Assembly (NCBI GenBank): GCA_963789885.1
Contig: CAWBNB010000020.1
Location: 1-64,000 of the forward strand
Length of the DNA stretch: 64,000 bases
Origin: DATEDA01 sp963789885
GTDB taxonomy: Bacteria; Pseudomonadota; Gammaproteobacteria; Burkholderiales; SG8-39
Direction of reading: 5' to 3'
Numbering within the stretch: the stretch's first letter is position 1; every line of letters starts with the position of its first letter. This document shows positions 17,992-26,346 of this stretch, piece after piece. The notes under the pieces were generated by a model, which was given only the letters and a program-made list of their open reading frames with translations, was not told the DNA's origin and made no database searches. A program made the translations under genes and the position numbers.

Positions 17992-18357
17992 ATGGCGGTG
18001 CCAAAACAATCAGAGAAATCCCTGCGTTGGGTCGGCTCCGCGAAGAAGGACCTGGTGTCCATGCCGCGGGTGGTGCAGCGGAAAGCCGGGTTCGCGCTTT
18101 ATCTCGCCCAGATCGGTGAGAAGCATCCCGGTACGAAGCCGCTGAGGGGGTTTGGATCGGCAGGCGTGCTGGAAGTAGTTGAGGATTATCAGAGCGACAT
18201 CTATCGCGCCGTGTACACGGTTCGGCTCAAGCGAGCGGTCTACGTGCTCCATTGCTTCAAGAAGAAGTCGACCCGAGGAGCGCAGACGCCAAAGCCGGAC
18301 ATGGATCTGATTCGCGCTCGGCTCAAGGCTGCCGAGCAGATGGATAAGGAAACGTAA
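17992..18357 (+). CDS. HigB-like type II toxin (phage Gp49-like/DUF891)
   Basis: A 121-residue RelE-superfamily toxin of the Gp49/DUF891 subgroup. Its diagnostic region is KPLRGFGSAGVLEVVEDYQS followed by YRAVYTVRLKRAVYVLHCFKKKS and a C-terminal MDLIRARLKAAE. Such toxins are ribosome-dependent mRNA endonucleases. The gene lies three bases ahead of a helix-turn-helix antitoxin gene, the toxin-first order characteristic of HigBA. It lies next to a large IS block, as many island-borne TA modules do. Confidence 0.88.
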   Translation: MAVPKQSEKSLRWVGSAKKDLVSMPRVVQRKAGFALYLAQIGEKHPGTKPLRGFGSAGVLEVVEDYQSDIYRAVYTVRLKRAVYVLHCFKKKSTRGAQTPKPDMDLIRARLKAAEQMDKET

Positions 18358-18359
18358 CG

Positions 18360-18713
18360 ATGGCAAAGATGCGCAAGGTCAAGCTCGTTTCCGGGCAGGA
18401 GATCGAGGTAGGTAGCGGGAACGTCTACAAGGATCTCGGGTTCAAGAACGCAGATGCGATGCTTGCCAGGGCACGCATCGTCGCGGAGATCGTACGGATC
18501 ATCCGTGCGCGGCGATTGACGCAAACGGCGGCGGCGAAGGTTCTCGGCCTGAGCCAGCCGAAGGTTTCGGCGCTGCTCAACGGGCAGTTCCAGGGGTACT
18601 CGCAGGAGCGGCTGATCGGGCTGCTGAACCGCTTGGGGTGTGACGTGAAGATCGTCGTTACACCGAAGCCTCGCAATCGCGCGACGGGACGCGTGTCAGT
18701 CGCGTTTGCTTGA
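18360..18713 (+). CDS. HigA-like XRE antitoxin
   Basis: A 117-residue XRE-type DNA-binding protein. The helix-turn-helix is RRLTQTAAAKVLGLSQPKVS followed by LLNGQFQGYSQERLIGLLN (about residues 55-95), and the N-terminus (VYKDLGFKNADAMLARARI) is the usual antitoxin dimerisation part. It should neutralise the preceding toxin and repress the shared promoter. The spacing to the toxin stop is three bases, with AAGGAA as ribosome-binding site inside the toxin end. Confidence 0.88.
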   Translation: MAKMRKVKLVSGQEIEVGSGNVYKDLGFKNADAMLARARIVAEIVRIIRARRLTQTAAAKVLGLSQPKVSALLNGQFQGYSQERLIGLLNRLGCDVKIVVTPKPRNRATGRVSVAFA

Positions 18714-18842
18714 GCACTACAGCTGTATCACTGGCGCCGAACGGTTCTCTCCCAATCAAACACTTGCGCGGGCCGAGCCGCGCGTTGAATGATACAGACC
18801 GTGTCTCTCATCTAGCTGATTCATAGTCAGAAATCGCGAATC

Positions 18843-19110
18843 GCACCTACGAACCATATATGGACGCTCCCCGGTTTGCAAAGCAGTCTCTTCGCTTTGG
18901 TTGAGCAGGGGACGATTGCAGCCATATATCCGGCCTTCGGTTGAGGGACAGCTGTTCCTCTGGCCTTGATGGAATTGGCTGGTTGACGCCTCATCAGGGG
19001 CACGAACTCTGGGGTTCGTGGTTCGTATCAGGTTTGGTCAACCACGGTCTGACCTGTTTCGCCATCACGTTGAGCTTGCCTGTGCAATCGATGGGCGGAT
19101 CTCCTTGGTC
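18843..19110. ncRNA. Conserved non-coding segment of the IS110-like element (bridge/seekRNA candidate)
   Basis: About 270 bases downstream of the transposase stop, nearly identical in copy C (38757-39022) and present, split by IS66, in copy B. It holds no protein, but has internal dyads such as CCATATATGG and repeated GTTCGTGGTTCGTA-type segments. IS1111-group IS110 elements encode their guide RNA in the 3' non-coding end, so this is a candidate; strand and RNA ends are unknown. Confidence 0.4.
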
Positions 19111-19323
19111 TGCGGGTTAACAGCTCGTGCGTACTCGGCTATTCACTGGCCAAGTCCAGTCGAGACGTAATCGGGCTGGAAGTCGCGCTGGTGCGCGAGC
19201 AGCGCCCAGGCGATGCGCGCATTCTTGTTCGCTAGCGCCACGGCGGCGACGTTCTTGCCGCGCCTGAGCATCAGGCGCTTGAGCCAGCTGTCAGTCTGAT
19301 TGGGTCGGTGCTCCAGTTGTCGA

Positions 19324-20636
19324 GAGAGTGTCAGGATTTCTGTGTGACCCGAGCCGGTTGATCAACGGGTCATCTCAAATCGATCGCCGAACAGGATCGC
19401 GAACTGTGCCCTGGCGGCGTGCCAAGCGATCGGCGGCATTCTCCAATCGCGCGTGATCTCGCGCAAGACGAGCCAGATCAGCTTGGTGGCCGCCTCGTCG
19501 GTCGGGAAGTGCCCGCGGGCACGCACCGACCGACGCACCTGAGAATGCAAGCTCTCGATCGCGTTGGTTGTGTAGATGATCCGGCGCACCTCTGGGGGAT
19601 AGGCAAAGAACGGGATCACCTGCTCCCAGTTGCGTCGCCAAGCCGCCGCGATCGCCGGGTATTTGCGGCCCCAGGGGCTGGCGTCGAAGGCCTCCAGCGC
19701 CGCCTGTGCGGCTTCGACCGTCCCGGCCCGGTAGATGGCCTTCAGCGCGCCGGCGACCGCTTTACGCTCCTTCCAGGAGGCAAATTCCATCGAGTAGCGG
19801 ATCAGATGCACGATGCAGGTCTGGATCCGCGCCTCGGGGAACACCGCTGTGATCGCCTCCGGGAAGCCCTTCAGACCATCGACCACCGCGATCAGGACAT
19901 CGGCGACGCCGCGATTTTTGAGTTCGGCCATGACGCGCAGCCAGAACTTCGCTCCTTCGGTCTGCTCGATCCAGATCCCCAGCACGTCCTTCTTGCCTTC
20001 GGGCAGCACCCCGACGGCGAGGTAAACGGCCTTATTCCGAACCGTCCCCTCGTCGCGGATCTTCACCCGCAGGGCGTCGAAGAACACGATCGCGTAGAGC
20101 GCCTCCAGCGGGCGCGACTGCCATGTGGCGACCTCGTCGAGGACCGCGTCAGTGACGGTACTGATGAGCTGGGCGAGGCCTCGATCCCGTAGAGCTCGCG
20201 AAGATGCCCTTGGATCTCGCGCACGCTCATCCCGCGGGCGTACATCGAAACGATCTTCTCGTCGAAGCCGGGGAAGCGGCGCTGGTATTTCGCGATCAGC
20301 TGCGGCTCGAAGCTGCCGCGCCGGTCGCGCGGGATATCCAGATCGAGCTTGCCGGTGTCGGTGAGCACCGTCTTCTTGCTGTAGCCGTTGCGGTGATTGC
20401 CGGCGCTGGCTACGGAGTCGGCCTCGGCCGACTCCGCAGCCAGGTGCTCATCGAGCTCGGCGCTGAGCATGCGCTCGGCCAACGCCTTCTTGATGTCGTC
20501 GAGCAGTCCCTCGGAGCCGAAAACCTTCTTCGGATCGGCGTCCTTCAGCAGCTCGTCAACGAGTTCCTTCTTGACTGCCATAACATCCCCCTTTCCGGGA
20601 AGTATGGCTCGGACACACGAAATTCAGGACACTCCC
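19324..20636. mobile_element. IS256-family element, copy 1, inside IS110-like copy A
   Basis: A 1313-base element with imperfect terminal repeats GAGAGTGTCAGG (left) and GGGAGTGTCCTG (right, read inwards). It is flanked by GTTGTCGA (19316-19323) and GTTGTCGG (20637-20644), an 8-base target duplication with one mismatch, the size expected for IS256. It is nearly identical to the intact copy at 39428-40741. Confidence 0.85.
19362..20581 (-). pseudogene. IS256-family (Mutator-like) transposase with a frameshift
   Basis: Nearly identical to the intact 406-residue transposase at 39483-40703, but a C is lost from a CCCC run near 20170, just after LYGIEASP, which splits it into an N-terminal frame (from 20581) and a C-terminal frame (to 19362). 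The C-terminal part still carries the catalytic region (MFFDALRVKIRDEG with Asp, VVDGLKGFPEAI with Asp, TTNAIESLHSQVRR with Glu). A single-base loss in a homopolymer could be mutation or a sequencing indel. Confidence 0.85.
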
Positions 20637-21592
20637 GTTGTCGGAGCACCGAGCGCGCACCGTGGATGAACAGCGTGCGCAGATATACATCCCCGTGCTT
20701 GCTGATGCCCAGCAGCCTGGGTTTGCCGCCGGTGGAGTCTTGTCGCGGGACGATTCCCAACCAGGCTGCAACCTGCCGCCCGTTCGTGAAGCCCTAGGCG
20801 TTGCCGACGCTCGCAACGAAGGCGCTGGCTGTGAGCGGCCCGATGCCGCCGATCCGCTGCACTCTCCGGCTGTCGGCGTTCTGCCGATGCCAGAGCACGA
20901 TCTCGCGCTCGAGCTCTGCGACCTGCTGATCGAGATGCTGCACTTGCGCCAGGAGCCTGCTCAATAGGGCACGCATCGGCCCCGGCAGGCCGTTGTCGCC
21001 ATCTTCGAGAATCCCGGGTACCCAGCGGCGCAGTTGACCGATACCTTGGGGCAGCACGATCCCAAACTCGCCCAGCAGCCCCCGGATCTGATTGGCCTGC
21101 GCATTACGCGCTTTCATCACCCCGGTTCGCGCGCGGTGCAACGCCAGCACAGTCTGCTGCTCGGAGGTCTTGACCGGCACGAAGCGCATGTTCGGCCGCG
21201 CCACCGCCTCGCAGATCGCCTCGGCATCGTTGCGGTCGTTCTTGTTGGTCTTCACGTACGGCTTGACGAACTGCGGCGCCATGAGCCTGACCTCATGGCC
21301 CAACTCGATGAGCTTGCGAGCCCAGTGGTGGGCGCTGCCACAGGCTTCCATCCCGATCAGGCAGGGCGGCAGGTTGGCAAAGAACTTCAGCATCTCGCTG
21401 CGTTTGAGTTGCTTGCGCAGCACCGCTTTCCCGCGCTCGCTCACCCCGTGGACCTGGAACACGCTCTTTGCCAGATCAATACCCACTGTCGTAATCTTCA
21501 TGGCGGACGCCCCCTCTCGGTTAAGTGGTAGGACACGCTTCCACTTTGGCGCATCTCGACGCCGTAGCGGGAGGGGAGCGTCCATCCCATTA

Positions 21593-21627
21593 GGGGGTCG
21601 TGGGTTCAAATCCTGCCGGGCGCGCCA
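21593..21627 (+). repeat. tRNA 3'-half-like sequence at the end of IS110-like copy A
   Basis: GGGTTCAAATCCTGCCGGG followed by CGCGCCA looks like the T arm, acceptor strand and CCA of a tRNA, but no matching 5' acceptor, D arm or anticodon arm precedes it. The same sequence ends copies B (36068-36100) and C (41521-41555), so it is part of the element or its fixed target. Confidence 0.7.
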
Positions 21628-21693
21628 GAATTCAATCGCTTAGGACCTGAAAACCAGGTCCTCGCGCCGGCTGCGGGACTTTTGCGGGACCAG

Positions 21694-22240
21694 TTATCCA
21701 CAGAGCGATAACTCCGCCCGAGGCCTTGGCGAAGGACAGCCGTTCGCCACCCGCAAGATGGTCATCGTCTCCACGCGATCGAGCACCCGGTTCGCAAGGT
21801 CAGTCAGGCGCCGGATATCTGCACTCGCGTAGTGCTCCGGCATCGACCGGCACGCATGTCCGAGGAGCGCCGAGCGGTCTTCTTCGTGCACCCCAGCGGC
21901 GCGAAGCCGCGTCGCGAAGGTGTGCCGTTTATGCCGATGTCGGCATAAGCGGCACGATGCCGAGTTCCGGGTTATGCCGAGTCGGCTTCACCTCGCTTGA
22001 TTTCTCCCCGCATCTGACAGCGCGCCGCTTGCCCGATTCGGCATAACCCGGAACTCGGCATCGTGCCGCAAATCGTGAACCCGAACGTCGGGAAGTCCGG
22101 CTTTGCGTCGCGCGAGTTGCCAGCCGTTGTTGTTCATGCCCCTGACGCGCCGTCCTCGGAACGGGAATACCCACAGCGGGTGCTTGTTTCGTTGCGTTTC
22201 GACGATAGACTAAGCAGCGTCATTTAAGATGGCGACGTGA
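21694..22240 (-). pseudogene. C-terminal part of a tyrosine recombinase, disrupted
   Basis: Reading down from about 22240, the fragment gives HVAILNDAA, an in-frame TAG where Trp is expected, SIVETQRNKHPLWVFPF, GMNNNGWQLARRKAG and VHDLRH. A 141-base insertion follows, then HTFATRLRAAGVHEEDRSAL, LGHACRSMPEHYASADIRRL and the end. HDLRH and LGHA-x-x-S-M-x-x-H-Y are the catalytic His/Arg, His and Tyr motifs. The gene is 5' truncated, carries a nonsense codon and is broken by a palindromic insert. A matching N-terminal fragment of the same integrase subfamily lies at 28339-28632, beyond the RiPP cluster. Confidence 0.85.
21928..22068. mobile_element. Palindromic MITE-like insertion in the integrase pseudogene
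   Basis: 141 bases (135 plus one copy of the duplicated target) separate two GTGCCG copies (21922-21927, 22063-22068) exactly where the uninterrupted integrase would read HDLRHTFAT. The insert has 37-base inverted arms (21949-21985 and 22033-22069) matching at 36 positions, around a 47-base centre, and beside them the 20-base palindrome TTATGCCGATGTCGGCATAA. It encodes no protein. Confidence 0.8.
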
Positions 22241-22539
22241 GGCCGACCCTACTTGAACTCTTCGGCAGGGATCACGAAGACGCTGCGTGCAAGTTCAGGA
22301 ATAGGAACCTCCCAAGACCACTGCAACCCGCACAGGTTTGCGTCGCGCAGTCCCCTGTGAACAACCAGTCGCCGCCCGGGCTCGCGATCACGTTCGAGGG
22401 CTCGTTCACCGGCAGCCGCCCCCGATCGCGCTCGGCTCCGACGGCGAGATCAAGCTCCATTTCGACGTGCAGCCGCCATTCGGCACGACGATCACCATCG
22501 CGCCGGACGGGACCATCCATGTCGAGAACTGACAGTCGC
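22241..22539. other. Region with a possible decayed plus-strand reading frame
   Basis: The 3' part reads sensibly on the plus strand (IALGSDGEIKLHFDVQPPFG, then TIAPDGTIHVEN and a stop at 22532), and an earlier piece in another frame reads SPPGLAITFEGSFTG. This suggests a small frameshifted gene. I do not recognise it. Nothing else is visible. Confidence 0.3.
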
Positions 22540-24534
22540 TCAGGCATTCACGAACCGGGGATCATGCAGAGCTTCGGCGCCTCCGCTCGTCGTGTCGACC
22601 GCCACCAGGATGCCGGCGCCGACCAGCTGGCGAAAGAAGCCGCCGTCGATTTCGCTTCCGCCCGTCGCGTCGCGGACCAGCGCGGCCACGTCGCTGCACC
22701 GCCTCGGCTCGCGGAACAATTCGAGTATCGCCTGGGCGCCGGGATCGATGCCGTAGGTCGTCGCCGCCGCGCCCGATATGCGCAGCACGTAGGTGCCGAG
22801 CTCGCCCGCTTCGTCCTCGGCCAGCGGCTCCGAACGGCCGGCGCGCTCGCCGATCCGCCGGATCAGCGCCGCGCAGTCGTGCAGCTCCTCCAGCACTTCA
22901 ACGCCGGTCCCGATCCGATAGGCGCGCTCGGGCTCGTAGACAGGCGCGCTCGGCGCCGCCGCGGCCGTGCCGGTCGGGGGGACCCACGCGCGTAAGACGT
23001 GCCGGACGAGCGAAGCGAGGTGATGGCGGGGCCCGAATCTCGCCGCGACGAACGCCTCCATCGATCGAGCGTCGATTCCGCCGCCGCCCGCCTCTTCGAG
23101 CTTCCACGCGCGCACGTCCGCCGCCAGCGCGCTCAGCCGCCCGCCGTAGAAACGCAGCGCGTATTCGAACACCATCGGCCCAAGGCGCCGCAGCACGTCG
23201 ACGATCTCCGTCGCGAGCACGTACCTCCACCGCGGCATCTGCGCGGGATAGTAGTGATACATCGGGAAGATGTCGGGATGACCGAGTACGTGGTCCGGGT
23301 CCTGCGGAGCGAGCAGGCGCGCGTTGTACGGCGTCGCGTAGCCGTCGTACTCGAGCCGGTCGCCGAGCTCCTCGAACAGCGGCGTGCCGGGCTCGGGAGC
23401 GAGCAGATGCAGCTGCGGAATGCAGGCCGGACGGAAGCAGCGGCCGAGCAGATCCAGAGTGTCGTCCTGATCCTGCTCCGTCTCCTCGGGATATCCGGTG
23501 ATGAACGAAGCCGTGGTCTCGATGCCAAGGTCCTGCGCATACCGCAGCATAGGGTCGACCAAACCGAGATCCAGGCGCTTCCTGGCGATTCTCTGCATGC
23601 GCTCCGAGCCCGTCTCGATGCCGAAGTACAGGCCGACGCAGCCGGCGTCGGCCATCCTGCGAAGCAATTCTTCGTCGACGCAATCCACGCGGGCGGAAGC
23701 GCGCCACCGGTAGCCGCGGTCTCCGACCGCCTCGCAGAACTCGATCACTTTGCGGCGGTTCACCGTGAACATGTCGTGATCGAGCTTGTAGTCCGAGAAG
23801 CCGTAGCGCAGGTGCAGCCGGTCGAGCTCGAGAACCAGGCGCCCGGCAGACTTCAGGCGGAAGCTGCGCTGAAAGAAGCTCGCCGTCGAGCAGAACGTGC
23901 ACATGAAGGGGCATCCGCGGCCGGCCTCGATGCGCATCAGATCGAGGCCCAGATCGGCGACGGGATAGAGGTCGTAGGAGAGCAGCGGCAGGGAATCCAG
24001 ATCGTCGACCTTCGGCCTCCCCGGAGTGCAGCACAGGCCTCGCGAGCGCGAGCCGCGCCAGCTGACCCCGGGAATGCCGTCGAATCGCCGCTGCTCGAGG
24101 TTCGCCAGCACCGCCGGGAGAATCTCCTCGGCCTCGTGTCGCACGACGACGTCGAACTGCGCGAACCGCTCGAGAATCTTTTCGTGCAGCATCGTCGCAT
24201 GCGGACCGCCCAGAAGGACCGGCAGTCCGGGCTCGCGGCGCTTGAGCAGGCCGGCGACGTTGAGCGCGAAAAGAAAGCTGCAGCCCAGAGTGGTGAAGCC
24301 GACCGCGTCGGGACTCTGTGCCAGCAGGTCCTGCGCGATGCGCTCGTACAGCGTCGCATCGTAGGGCAGCGCGCCCCAGCGGATCAGGCGCTTCGGATCG
24401 TAGATGCTCACGTGGTGCCCTTCGGCCTGCGCGACCGATGCGATCGAGAGCAAACCGAGATGCGGATGAACGTCGAGCAGCGCCAGCGACCCTTCGTCCG
24501 GCATCACGAGGTTGTCCACCAGCAGCAGCTTCAC
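22540..24534 (-). CDS. Cobalamin-binding radical SAM enzyme of a RiPP cluster (ApyD-like)
   Basis: A 664-residue B12-dependent radical SAM enzyme. The N-terminal cobalamin-binding Rossmann domain (about residues 1-150) includes VGFTTLGCSF and LLGGPHATM. The radical SAM core carries the 4Fe-4S motif GRGCPFMCTFCS (Cys208, Cys212, Cys215), with GIETGSE downstream. The last 80 or so residues (YVLRISGAAATTYGIDPGAQ and DVAALVRDATGG) resemble a PqqD-like winged-helix peptide-recognition domain. Enzymes of this class methylate unactivated carbons of peptides; by analogy with aminopyruvatide the target would be the beta-carbon of a core residue. It is the last gene of a minus-strand operon, seven bases after the partner-protein gene. 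The start at 24534 is natural. Confidence 0.88.
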   Translation of the reverse strand: MKLLLVDNLVMPDEGSLALLDVHPHLGLLSIASVAQAEGHHVSIYDPKRLIRWGALPYDATLYERIAQDLLAQSPDAVGFTTLGCSFLFALNVAGLLKRREPGLPVLLGGPHATMLHEKILERFAQFDVVVRHEAEEILPAVLANLEQRRFDGIPGVSWRGSRSRGLCCTPGRPKVDDLDSLPLLSYDLYPVADLGLDLMRIEAGRGCPFMCTFCSTASFFQRSFRLKSAGRLVLELDRLHLRYGFSDYKLDHDMFTVNRRKVIEFCEAVGDRGYRWRASARVDCVDEELLRRMADAGCVGLYFGIETGSERMQRIARKRLDLGLVDPMLRYAQDLGIETTASFITGYPEETEQDQDDTLDLLGRCFRPACIPQLHLLAPEPGTPLFEELGDRLEYDGYATPYNARLLAPQDPDHVLGHPDIFPMYHYYPAQMPRWRYVLATEIVDVLRRLGPMVFEYALRFYGGRLSALAADVRAWKLEEAGGGGIDARSMEAFVAARFGPRHHLASLVRHVLRAWVPPTGTAAAAPSAPVYEPERAYRIGTGVEVLEELHDCAALIRRIGERAGRSEPLAEDEAGELGTYVLRISGAAATTYGIDPGAQAILELFREPRRCSDVAALVRDATGGSEIDGGFFRQLVGAGILVAVDTTSGGAEALHDPRFVNA

Positions 24535-24541
24535 CGTCGCG

Positions 24542-25378
24542 CTACTCCGCCGTCATGGCGCGTCGGTCGAAGGCGAGGATCCCGACCTCGGCCAGGTCGC
24601 GCAGCACGCGCAAGAACTGCGCAGCCGGCCGCCGCGCGCCGAGCATTCCGCTCAATTGCGCCACCGTCCGCTCGCCGTCGGAAGACGAGATCAGGTAGTA
24701 GCCCAGTTCGTCCAGATCGAGGATGCGAAGCTCCGGCACCGCGCCGCTTTTCCAGTAGCAGAATTGCCGCGGGCCGAGCGCCACCGCTTCCAGGCGCGGA
24801 GACCGCTCCCTCAGCCGCGCCGTCAGCTCCGCAGGGTCGCACTGCATCTCGTGCAACGCGACGGCGCCGACGATGCGCGGAACGCTCGACGGGCTCGGCT
24901 TCGCGGGTCGCCGCGGTTTCGCCGCCGCCGGCACCTTTGCGTCCGGCGTGACGATCTCGGCGCCTCCGAGACGGTGCAACGCGCGCTCGTGACGAAACAG
25001 GTCCCACAGCAGCACATGCTCGCGGCGACCCTGATCGAGCCAATGCTCGAGGAACGCCAGGAATGCTTCGGCTCGCTGCTCGTTCGTTTTTGGGTTGGCG
25101 CGCCCGGCGAGCGCACCGAAGGTAGCGTAAGAGGCGAAGACTTCGATCTCCAGCCCCGTCACGCCGAGCAGGCGGAACGTCATCGGATAGTCGGCCCGCA
25201 GCCCGTTGTGGCGGATCTTGAGCGCGACGCCCGCGAACTTCCAGAGAGCCTCGAGATCGAGCTCGGCCGGATCGACGCCGTGCCCGCGCAACAGCCCAGC
25301 ATCTCGGCGCCAGCGCGCGAGCAGCGCCGGATCGGCGAGTCCCGCCGCGATCACCGAGTGGACATGGCGGGCGCTCAC
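24542..25378 (-). CDS. MNIO partner protein with C-terminal RRE-like winged helix (ApyI-like)
   Basis: A 278-residue protein starting at a GTG that overlaps the MNIO stop codon as GTGA, a sign of translational coupling. The N-terminal part (about residues 1-130; LEALWKFAGVALKIRHNGLR, YPMTFRLLGVTGLEIEVFAS) is helical. After a Pro/Ala/Lys-rich linker (about 145-165) the C-terminal part (LDELGYYLISSSDGERTVAQ, ARRPAAQFLRVLRDLAEVGI) has the look of a PqqD-like recognition element. MNIO enzymes usually need such a partner to bind the precursor leader. The open frame runs further upstream inside the MNIO gene; that part is an out-of-frame shadow. Confidence 0.78.
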   Translation of the reverse strand: MSARHVHSVIAAGLADPALLARWRRDAGLLRGHGVDPAELDLEALWKFAGVALKIRHNGLRADYPMTFRLLGVTGLEIEVFASYATFGALAGRANPKTNEQRAEAFLAFLEHWLDQGRREHVLLWDLFRHERALHRLGGAEIVTPDAKVPAAAKPRRPAKPSPSSVPRIVGAVALHEMQCDPAELTARLRERSPRLEAVALGPRQFCYWKSGAVPELRILDLDELGYYLISSSDGERTVAQLSGMLGARRPAAQFLRVLRDLAEVGILAFDRRAMTAE

Positions 25379-26226
25379 GCCTTCTCCAGCAGCCGCCGGG
25401 CGCGATCGATCTGCGCCCACAGCACCGTCTCGGGGAAGCTCGGCGACCAGTTGTACTCGAATGTCAGCGCTTTCGGACGGGCGCGCTCGCAGACGCGTTC
25501 GAGCAGGTCGAAGACCGCCGCGGGCGCCGGCGTTGCGTGGTCGTCCCACGCCAGCCCGGATTGCACGCTGAATCCCGAGACGTGGATCTCGACCACGCGC
25601 TCCAGCGGCAGGCGCGCGATATCCTTCACGGGATCGGCGCCGGTGTTGATCATGGCGATCAGAAAGTGGCTCAGGTCGAGAAGCAGTCCCGCGTCGCAGC
25701 GCGCGAACACCTCGCCGATGAAGTCCACCATCGACAGCGTACTGCCGGGGATAGCGAAGTACTGCGGCGAGTTCTCGAGGATGAGCGGCACGTCGAAGCG
25801 CGGGCGCAGTGCGGCGAGGTTGCTCGCGACGCGCTCGACGGTTTCGTGCGAAAGCTGCGGGCAGACGGTGTACGTGAGCGATACCGGAGGGCCGTCGCCG
25901 CCGTCGTCGGCGCGCAGCCCATCGGCGCTGATGAACGCTAGGTGCTCTCCGATCCAGGGCGTACGCGTCGCGCGCGCGCTCCGAGCGATCGCCTCGAGCG
26001 CTTCGATCGAAGGCGGCGTGCAGCCAGCGACCGACATCGTCGCGCAATGCAGGATAACCGGAACCGATTCCTGAATCGACCCGCAGCTCGGGTCGTGGCG
26101 CAGCTGCTCGAACGGCATCTCGACGTAGTCGATCGCGCCGGGACGATCGCGCACGAGCTGCGCGGTGCCCGGACCGTACGCGATGCCTATCAAGGTCGCG
26201 CCGCTCGGAACGTCGAGGTATCGCAC
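25375..26226 (-). CDS. Multinuclear iron-dependent oxidative enzyme (MNIO/DUF692), ApyH-like
   Basis: A 283-residue TIM-barrel protein of DUF692. Family metal-ligand regions are seen in order: DYVEMPFEQ (Glu), VILHCATMSVAG (His), WIGEHLAF (His), LILENSPQYF (Glu/Asn), LLLDLSHFLIAMINTG (Asp, His), EIHVSGFS (His), WDDHATP (Asp, His) and LTFEYNWSP (Glu). MNIOs oxidise Cys, or in aminopyruvatide a C-terminal Asp, of RiPP precursors. The precursor here ends in Asp, so conversion to aminopyruvic acid is the favoured hypothesis. The GTG at 26226 is the first start in the frame and has no strong ribosome-binding site. The stop overlaps the partner gene. Confidence 0.88.
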   Translation of the reverse strand: MRYLDVPSGATLIGIAYGPGTAQLVRDRPGAIDYVEMPFEQLRHDPSCGSIQESVPVILHCATMSVAGCTPPSIEALEAIARSARATRTPWIGEHLAFISADGLRADDGGDGPPVSLTYTVCPQLSHETVERVASNLAALRPRFDVPLILENSPQYFAIPGSTLSMVDFIGEVFARCDAGLLLDLSHFLIAMINTGADPVKDIARLPLERVVEIHVSGFSVQSGLAWDDHATPAPAAVFDLLERVCERARPKALTFEYNWSPSFPETVLWAQIDRARRLLEKA

Positions 26227-26346
26227 GCGCGAATCGCTCAGCGGCCGCCGCGGCGATCGGCATGCGGCGCGCCGCCCACGCGCGCGCGCGCCGACGGCAC
26301 GCGAGCCGCCCCGCTCGAGGCGCTCGCGACGGACCGCCTGAAGGAG

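Larger units (their letters stand above)
19143..21501 (-). pseudogene. IS110-family transposase, copy A (interrupted)
   Basis: The ATG at 21501 begins KITTVGIDLAKSVFQVHGV, the DEDD-type N-terminal domain of IS110 recombinases, with YVKTNKNDRNDAEAI following. The C-terminal Transposase_20 part carries IGGIGPLTASAFVASVGNA. There an AAG codon has become TAG (20794-20796); the frame then continues GFTNGRQVAAWLGIVPRQD up to ARSVLR. The sequence is broken at 20644 by an IS256-family insertion and resumes at about 19315 with the C-terminal tail, ending at the stop at 19143. The copy is therefore dead twice over: a nonsense codon and an insertion. Confidence 0.85.
18723..21627. mobile_element. IS110-like element, copy A, split by an IS256-family element
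   Basis: An IS110-type element (about 1.58 kb once the insert is removed) on the minus strand. One edge is set by a conserved GTATCA motif (18725) shared with copies B and C, the other by a tRNA-3'-like sequence ending at 21627, also shared. An IS256-family element sits inside the transposase gene. The ends are inferred from where the three copies stop matching and may be off by several bases. Confidence 0.65.

Noticed and set aside
21585..21627. Complete tRNA gene at the IS110 end
   Set aside because: Only T-arm and acceptor-like 3' half can be drawn; the 5' acceptor, D arm and anticodon arm do not pair.
21034..21643. Plus-strand frames opposite IS110 copy A (and the same at 35509-36427 and 40962-41768)
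   Set aside because: Shadows that recur only because the IS110 sequence recurs.
22999..24951. Long plus-strand frame opposite the B12-radical SAM gene
   Set aside because: Antisense shadow; the minus strand carries the CxxxCxxC motif and a full domain order.
25379..26263. Upstream extension of the MNIO partner frame to 26263
   Set aside because: This part is out-of-frame sequence within the MNIO gene, which has clear metal-ligand motifs in its own frame.
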